64,000 nt of DNA, taken from positions 1 through 64,000 of the forward strand of contig NZ_JAJUXH010000016.1 in the NCBI RefSeq assembly GCF_021390245.1. The letters are read 5' to 3'. Each line of letters starts with the position of its first letter. The stretch's first letter is position 1. Below, one piece after another: positions 59,505 through 64,000 of the stretch. Below the pieces are notes generated by a model that saw only the letters and a program-made list of their open reading frames with translations, was not told the DNA's origin and searched no databases. This DNA is from Dyadobacter sp. CY323 (GTDB lineage: Bacteria > Bacteroidota > Bacteroidia > Cytophagales > Spirosomataceae). Made by a program: the position numbers and the translations under genes.

Positions 59505-60413
59505 TTATTTCTTTTTCTTCTTTCCTGCTGAAACCGGCGTCACCGCTGCTTTCGGCTTTATTTTTGGTTGAACTTCTGCAATAGTCTTCTCGATCTGACC
59601 TTTGAAAAAGCTTGTAAAAGCCTGGTCGGAAGGTGTTCCCAGCGTTAATGCTTTTTGTGCGGCCGGCAATGCTTCATTGTACTTACCAAGTTTCGCCAGG
59701 ATCGAAGCTTTGAGCCACAAGTTGTAATATCCTTCTTTTAACCCGATCGCCTTGTCAGCCATGGAAAGCGCCACCGGCAGATCTTTGCCTTTCGAAAGCA
59801 GATAACCCGCGCCGCTTTCCAGCGTCGCTACATCTTCCGGCTTTTCGGCGATGGCTTTGTTTAATGCATTCATAGTCAGGCTTTCGGTATGCACAGAAAG
59901 TGGGATTGGTACGTTTACCGACGACCAGGAAAGATTCAAATAGCCGGTGCTGTCGGTTACCGGATCGATTTCAATCTTGAATGCCTCATTATACTTATTT
60001 GAAGTCGGAGTGACTTTCAGGGTCGCTGCGTTATCGGCTTCATTGTAGCCATCCGTGCCTTGTTCAAATTTTTTATTCAAAATTACAGTCCACGCCGCAC
60101 CCGATGGAATAGAAAGCAACGCATATTTTCCGGCGGGTACTTTTCGGTCTCCAAACATAAATTCCGTACTGGCTTCCAAAGTGGTCGGACTATTTGCGCC
60201 GGTCCGCCAAAGTTGGTTATAGGGAGCTAATGCGGAGCTGTCGGAAAAAATTTTGCGGCCTTTGATTGACGGGCGGGAATAAACGATTTTGAAATCGGTT
60301 ATACCAATCGTTTGGATTACAGTTGCTCCCGGACTTAGGGATGGTGTACGTTGTGCGATGGTTTGAGTCGCGAGCAGGCAAGCGAAATATATCATCAAAA
60401 CATTCTTTTTCAT
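59505..60413 (-). CDS. DUF2911 domain protein with C-terminal TPR-like region
   Basis: 302 residues. Signal peptide about 1-20 (VLMIYFACLLATQTIAQ). DUF2911 domain of about 150 residues: TPSLSPGATVIQTIGITDFKIVYSRPSIKGRKIF, LWRTGANSPTTLEASTEFMFG and KVPAGKYALLSIP. A C-terminal half has helical TPR-like repeats (ALSMADKAIGLKEGYYNLWLKASILAKLGKYNEALPAAQKAL) and ends in a lysine run (GKKKKK). Function is unknown. The region is exported; probably periplasmic. Stop codons abut the TRIC gene. Confidence 0.9.
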   Translation of the reverse strand: MKKNVLMIYFACLLATQTIAQRTPSLSPGATVIQTIGITDFKIVYSRPSIKGRKIFSDSSALAPYNQLWRTGANSPTTLEASTEFMFGDRKVPAGKYALLSIPSGAAWTVILNKKFEQGTDGYNEADNAATLKVTPTSNKYNEAFKIEIDPVTDSTGYLNLSWSSVNVPIPLSVHTESLTMNALNKAIAEKPEDVATLESGAGYLLSKGKDLPVALSMADKAIGLKEGYYNLWLKASILAKLGKYNEALPAAQKALTLGTPSDQAFTSFFKGQIEKTIAEVQPKIKPKAAVTPVSAGKKKKK

Positions 60414-60485
60414 TGTTGGAAGGTGGTTAGTTGTTCCGGTATTAAACTTGCGGTGAAATTAGAATGAAAATATCAGATAGCCTAC

Positions 60486-61025
60486 ATGAAACGAAATGCT
60501 TTGCTTGCCCAGTTGGAAACATATAAACCGGAGGTTGGTAACGAAGAACAAATGCACCGCGACACGATCGTATTTGTAAAAGAAAACCCGGATTGTTTTG
60601 AACGTACCTTGTTAATAGGACATGTTACTGCGTCGGGATGGGTTCTTTCCGGGGATAAAAGTGCGGTTTTACTCATGCATCACCGGAAGCTCGACCGGTG
60701 GTTCCAGCCGGGCGGACATTGCGACGGTGATCCGAATGTGAAAGAAGTAGCGAGAAAGGAAGTGATAGAAGAAACGGGAATCCGAAATCTGAACTTGCTT
60801 CTGGACGGAATTTTTGACATTGACATTCACCTCATTCCCGAGAACAAAGAATTTCCCGCACATTACCATTATGATATCCGTTTTGCATTTCAAATGGTTG
60901 ACCAGCAGGAAATTTTGATCAATAGTGAATCCAAAGATGTGAAATGGGTACCGCTCGGTGAAGTTGAGAACCTCAACAACTCGGAATCCATTATGCGCAT
61001 GGTGCGGAAAACTACCTTTTTATAA
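60486..61025 (+). CDS. NUDIX hydrolase
   Basis: 179 residues. Hydrolyses a nucleoside diphosphate linked to another moiety. The Nudix box region GGHCDGDPNVKEVARKEVIEETGI keeps the GGH start and the metal-binding EETG, but has a one-residue shorter middle and K in place of the conserved R of RE. The N-terminal part (HVTASGWVLSGDKSAVLLMHHRKLDRWFQPGGH) is as expected. Its last 14 bases overlap the opposite subtilase gene. The substrate is unknown. Confidence 0.88.
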   Translation: MKRNALLAQLETYKPEVGNEEQMHRDTIVFVKENPDCFERTLLIGHVTASGWVLSGDKSAVLLMHHRKLDRWFQPGGHCDGDPNVKEVARKEVIEETGIRNLNLLLDGIFDIDIHLIPENKEFPAHYHYDIRFAFQMVDQQEILINSESKDVKWVPLGEVENLNNSESIMRMVRKTTFL

Positions 61026-62676
61026 ACTTCAAGGTACGTTCCTGATTCTCTACCTGGATGTTGAGCAGGTATAGTCCGGACGAAAGATGTCCCGCGTTCA
61101 CGATATGTTGCCGGTTGAGCTGCGCGGAGAAGTTTTGATGTAATGCGCCATTTGCTCCATAAATGCGCAACGCGGCTTTTTTGCCGACGAGCGTTTGCGG
61201 AATGGAAAGAGTGATTTCGTTTACTGCCGGGTTAGGGGACAAAAGAATGGTTTTGATTAACTCATTCTCAGTGCCTAATGGTGAAAATTCTTCGGCTATG
61301 ATCTGTTCTGCTTTCACCACACTTGGTACGCCATACCCGATAAATTCATTGGGAGAAGCTGCATTATGTCCTGATTTTTTTAATACATAAATGATTTGCT
61401 GCGCCGAAAGGCTGGGATGCGCCTGCCACAATATCGCTGCCAGTCCGGCAATCAGAGGTGCAGAAAACGAGGTGCCGCTTCCGCTGGCAGCAGTTCCGGC
61501 GAGTGTACCCACGATCGTTCCCGAGCCGACTGCCGATACATCGGGTTTCATCTGACCGGCTGCATTTGGGCCAATGGAGCTTAATGGAGCATAACTGCGA
61601 TCGTACCGGGTGGCGCCCACGGTGAGCACCGAATCCACATCGGCCGGGGCGCCTATATACCGCCACGGATCATTTCCACTGTTTCCAGCCGAATTGGTGA
61701 CGATCATTCCCGTACGTGTGGCAAACCTTGCTGCTCGACTGATGATAGTCGTTTTACCGTCCAAATCCTGATAGGTATGGTTGTAGGCGGCATTGTCGAA
61801 TTCTCCGTCAAACGTGGTATACCCGAGCGAAGAATTAATGACATCGGCTCCGAGGCTATCCGCACGTTCCGCGGCAAGCAGCCAGGTAATTTCTTCGTAA
61901 GGTGATTCACCCAGATCGTTTTCCGTACGGTACAATGCATAACCGGCTTTAAATGCGACTCCTATCATGGTTCCGGGCAGGTATGCCGCCATGGTTGAAA
62001 GTACGTTGAGACCATGGGAACCATCATTGTAAACGTTACCATCCCGGCTCACAAAATCATGGGTATCGATAATGCGTTTTTCGTCCCGGAGTTGTTTGAA
62101 ATACCCCACGACATCGGCCTGGTTAAATCCATTGTCCAGCACGGCAATGAGCATTCCGTCGCCGCGGACCTGGACCTTGTGGAGCTCGGCCACGTCCATT
62201 AAGGCGAGCTGGGCATTCATACTGCCGTAATCCAGGTCTTCTACTGTTTCAAATTTATCCTTAATGGCGACGGTACGTTCAATGCCCGGAGATTTTGATG
62301 TAAGGTTTGCGACGGGTAAATCCAGTTCAATGCCTTTGTAAAAAGCCAGTTTTTTGATCGCAGCAAGCTGAGCATCAGATGCTTCTACGATTGACCCATT
62401 AAACCATTTCGATGAGTAAATGACTTTCGCGCCGGTTTGTTTTACCGATGTAACATAGGCTGGATTTACAGGAAAATCGCGCGGGATAATGGCGATATTT
62501 TGGCGGTTTCGTCTGTTTATCGCTCTTTCGGAAAGATACTCCGTGGGTTTTTCAACAGAAAACGGGGAGCCGGTTTTGTCTTTGTATAAAACTAAATACC
62601 GGGGATTACTTTGAGAAAAGCAATCGGTGAAAAAGAGCAATGCATTGAAAAGTGTGAGAAGTATAGTTTTCATCAT
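61012..62676 (-). CDS. T9SS-secreted S8 subtilisin-like peptidase
   Basis: 554 residues. Signal peptide about 1-22. Propeptide-like region (about 25-165). Catalytic triad: D181 in LIAVLDNG, H221 in DGSHGLNVLS, S403 in GTSFSAPLIAG, and the oxyanion N in VTNSAGNSGN. The C terminus is a type A T9SS sorting domain (ILLSPNPAVNEITLSI ... LSSGLYLLNIQVENQERTLKFIKR). A secreted or cell-surface serine protease. It overlaps the NUDIX gene end-to-end by 14 bp and lies 120 nt downstream of the glutamate synthase-like gene on the same strand. Confidence 0.93.
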   Translation of the reverse strand: MMKTILLTLFNALLFFTDCFSQSNPRYLVLYKDKTGSPFSVEKPTEYLSERAINRRNRQNIAIIPRDFPVNPAYVTSVKQTGAKVIYSSKWFNGSIVEASDAQLAAIKKLAFYKGIELDLPVANLTSKSPGIERTVAIKDKFETVEDLDYGSMNAQLALMDVAELHKVQVRGDGMLIAVLDNGFNQADVVGYFKQLRDEKRIIDTHDFVSRDGNVYNDGSHGLNVLSTMAAYLPGTMIGVAFKAGYALYRTENDLGESPYEEITWLLAAERADSLGADVINSSLGYTTFDGEFDNAAYNHTYQDLDGKTTIISRAARFATRTGMIVTNSAGNSGNDPWRYIGAPADVDSVLTVGATRYDRSYAPLSSIGPNAAGQMKPDVSAVGSGTIVGTLAGTAASGSGTSFSAPLIAGLAAILWQAHPSLSAQQIIYVLKKSGHNAASPNEFIGYGVPSVVKAEQIIAEEFSPLGTENELIKTILLSPNPAVNEITLSIPQTLVGKKAALRIYGANGALHQNFSAQLNRQHIVNAGHLSSGLYLLNIQVENQERTLKFIKR

Positions 62677-62796
62677 GTTTGTCGAAGTTTGAATGCCGAT
62701 ATTTCACCAACGTATCCACCGTCATTTTAAATATACCCGCAGCTGGACAAAAGTGTTGTGGATCAGGCTGTTTTTTCACCCGATTATCCCGCCCCG

Positions 62797-64000
62797 CTAG
62801 GCGCGTCCCCCTAGATGCGGGCATTCAAGCAACGCTTTGAAGCCGGGGTAGGGAACGATGGTTTTGAGATAACCATAATTATTGGCCATGGAAATAATGC
62901 TGTTGTGGTCACCCATGGAAATATCTACATCGTTCATTCCAAACTGACAAGGATGCTCATAACCTGTGGCATGGGTGATTTCGATGATCTCTTTCGCCAG
63001 CGTTTTCATGTAGTTATTAAACCGCTGACTTTTCAATGCGGGATCGATACCCGCTTCCAGCCATTTGTTATTGGTGGCAATACCTGTTGGACAGCGGTTT
63101 GTGTGGCAGATCTGTGCCTGAATGCAGCCGATCGACATCATTGCCTCGCGCGCCACATTGATAATGTCGGCCCCCATTGCAAAAGCCATCACAGCCTGGG
63201 CAGGAAGTCCCAGCTTCCCCGATGCAATGAAGGTGATTTTATCCGTGAGGTTTCGTTTCTGGAAAATTTTATAAATGGTACTAAATGCAAAAACAAGGGG
63301 TAACGCTACGTGATCGGCAAATGACGGAGGCGCCGCTCCGGTACCGCCTTCCCCGCCGTCGATGGTAATGAAGTCCGGACCTTTACCTGTCTCGACCATC
63401 AGGTCGGCGAGTTGTTCCCACATATCCGTCTTTCCTACCGCAGATTTTATGCCGACCGGCAGGCCGGTTTTCTCAGCCATTTCTTCGATGAAATCGATCA
63501 TTTCGCTGACATTTGAAAAGGCACTGTGATATGCGGGTGAAACCACGTCTTTACCCATCGGGACATGTCTGATCTCAGCGATTTCAGCGGTAATCTTGCT
63601 GGCTGGCAGTACGCCGCCTTTTCCAGGCTTGGCACCTTGCGAAAGTTTCAGCTCGATCATCCTGACGAACGGATTGTTTTCCGTCATTTTGACCAGCTTT
63701 TCCATTACAAAATTACCCTCATCATCGCGGACACCGAAGTACGAGGTTCCCATATTGAAAACCACATCAGCCCCAAACCGATGATAGGGCGATAATCCGC
63801 CTTCTCCGGTATTGTGGTAATTGCCAAACTGAAATGAACCTTTATTAAGTGATTCAATGGCCCGGGACGAAAGTGAACCAAAGCTCATCGCACTCACATT
63901 TACGACCGAACGGGGGCGATACGGACGTTTCCGGCGATGATATTCTCCGATTACCTTGGCGGACGGAATGGTATAATGATGCGGATCGTTGCCATTCTTG
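62797..64000 (-). CDS. FMN-binding glutamate synthase-like protein (3' part; runs off the window end)
   Basis: The reading frame is open from its TAG stop at 62797 to the edge of the window; about 400 residues are visible, and the N-terminal part lies beyond 64000. GltB-type FMN/TIM-barrel domain: HHYTIPSAKVIGEYHRRKR, NVSAMSFGSLS, GEGGLSPYHRFGADVVFNMG, DFITIDGGEGGTGAAPPSFADHVALPL, the cysteines in QAQICHTNRCPTGIATNN (iron-sulfur/flavin-region), and the LECPHLG end. A GTG at 63897 is not the true start, because the homology continues upstream. It is one of the short glutamate synthase-domain proteins without an amidotransferase domain in view. Electrons and ammonia source are unresolved. Confidence 0.9.
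   Translation of the reverse strand, partial: KNGNDPHHYTIPSAKVIGEYHRRKRPYRPRSVVNVSAMSFGSLSSRAIESLNKGSFQFGNYHNTGEGGLSPYHRFGADVVFNMGTSYFGVRDDEGNFVMEKLVKMTENNPFVRMIELKLSQGAKPGKGGVLPASKITAEIAEIRHVPMGKDVVSPAYHSAFSNVSEMIDFIEEMAEKTGLPVGIKSAVGKTDMWEQLADLMVETGKGPDFITIDGGEGGTGAAPPSFADHVALPLVFAFSTIYKIFQKRNLTDKITFIASGKLGLPAQAVMAFAMGADIINVAREAMMSIGCIQAQICHTNRCPTGIATNNKWLEAGIDPALKSQRFNNYMKTLAKEIIEITHATGYEHPCQFGMNDVDISMGDHNSIISMANNYGYLKTIVPYPGFKALLECPHLGGRA

Noticed and set aside
59502..59507. Abutting TAA/TTA stops as an attenuator or fusion site
   Set aside because: Simple tail-to-tail packing of convergent genes; no structure around it.

Overview
The window reads as a chromosomal segment of a member of the Bacteroidota, most likely order Cytophagales (Dyadobacter/Spirosoma-like). 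The reasons are a SusC/SusD pair, C-terminal type IX secretion sorting domains on two exported proteins, a MurF-alanine racemase fusion, Tat-exported Gfo/Idh/MocA and sugar-isomerase proteins, FG-GAP/ASPIC lipoproteins, and repeated use of the Bacteroidota -7 promoter box TAnnTTTG with few Shine-Dalgarno sequences. The genus is inferred. I saw no rRNA, tRNA, phage, transposase or CRISPR array, and no recognisable transcription factor gene in the 64 kb.

Layout. 1-6.5 kb: carbohydrate redox genes (cytoplasmic Gfo/Idh oxidoreductase; PQQ-type quinoprotein with an internal cytochrome c domain; divergent Tat-exported sugar isomerase and Gfo/Idh dehydrogenase) around a small PIN toxin-antitoxin pair. 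6.6-8.3 kb: tsaE and alanine dehydrogenase. 8.3-8.8 kb: an intergenic space filled by four tandem ~88-nt repeats bounded by heptamer inverted repeats. 8.8-15.3 kb: two small unknown proteins, a NatAB-like ABC exporter and a DUF2723 membrane protein. 15.4-20 kb: exported endonuclease/phosphatase, grpE-dnaJ, queG and a small membrane protein. 20.4-28.5 kb: susC-susD and a 1,099-residue FG-GAP/ASPIC lipoprotein. 28.6-38.6 kb: outer-membrane barrel, DUF6157, ThuA, a 1,058-residue heme protein, a T9SS-secreted GH42-like protein and a polytopic membrane protein.

38.7-50 kb: gyrB, ppk1, the usp-corA-murF/alr operon on the minus strand, a dicarboxylate/glutamate symporter, a second heptamer-repeat intergenic region and an ArsC/YffB-like reductase. 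50-64 kb is largely housekeeping: a THUMP-like methyltransferase, acs, a minus-strand run (lipoprotein, pterin dehydratase, rsmI, DUF4105, inositol monophosphatase, DinB/YfiT-type, and a 47-residue FeoB-associated Cys-rich protein), osmC-thyA-TRIC, DUF2911, NUDIX, a T9SS subtilase, and the 3' part of an FMN-dependent glutamate synthase-like gene running off the end.

How the genes fit together: the first 6.5 kb and 29.9-36.9 kb suggest an oxidative extracytoplasmic sugar or glycoside catabolic capacity (Tat oxidoreductases, quinoprotein, ThuA and heme protein, secreted glycosidase), with SusCD as one uptake port. The substrate cannot be read from the sequence. The least-explained structures are the two heptamer-repeat intergenic regions, which share a design but not a sequence.
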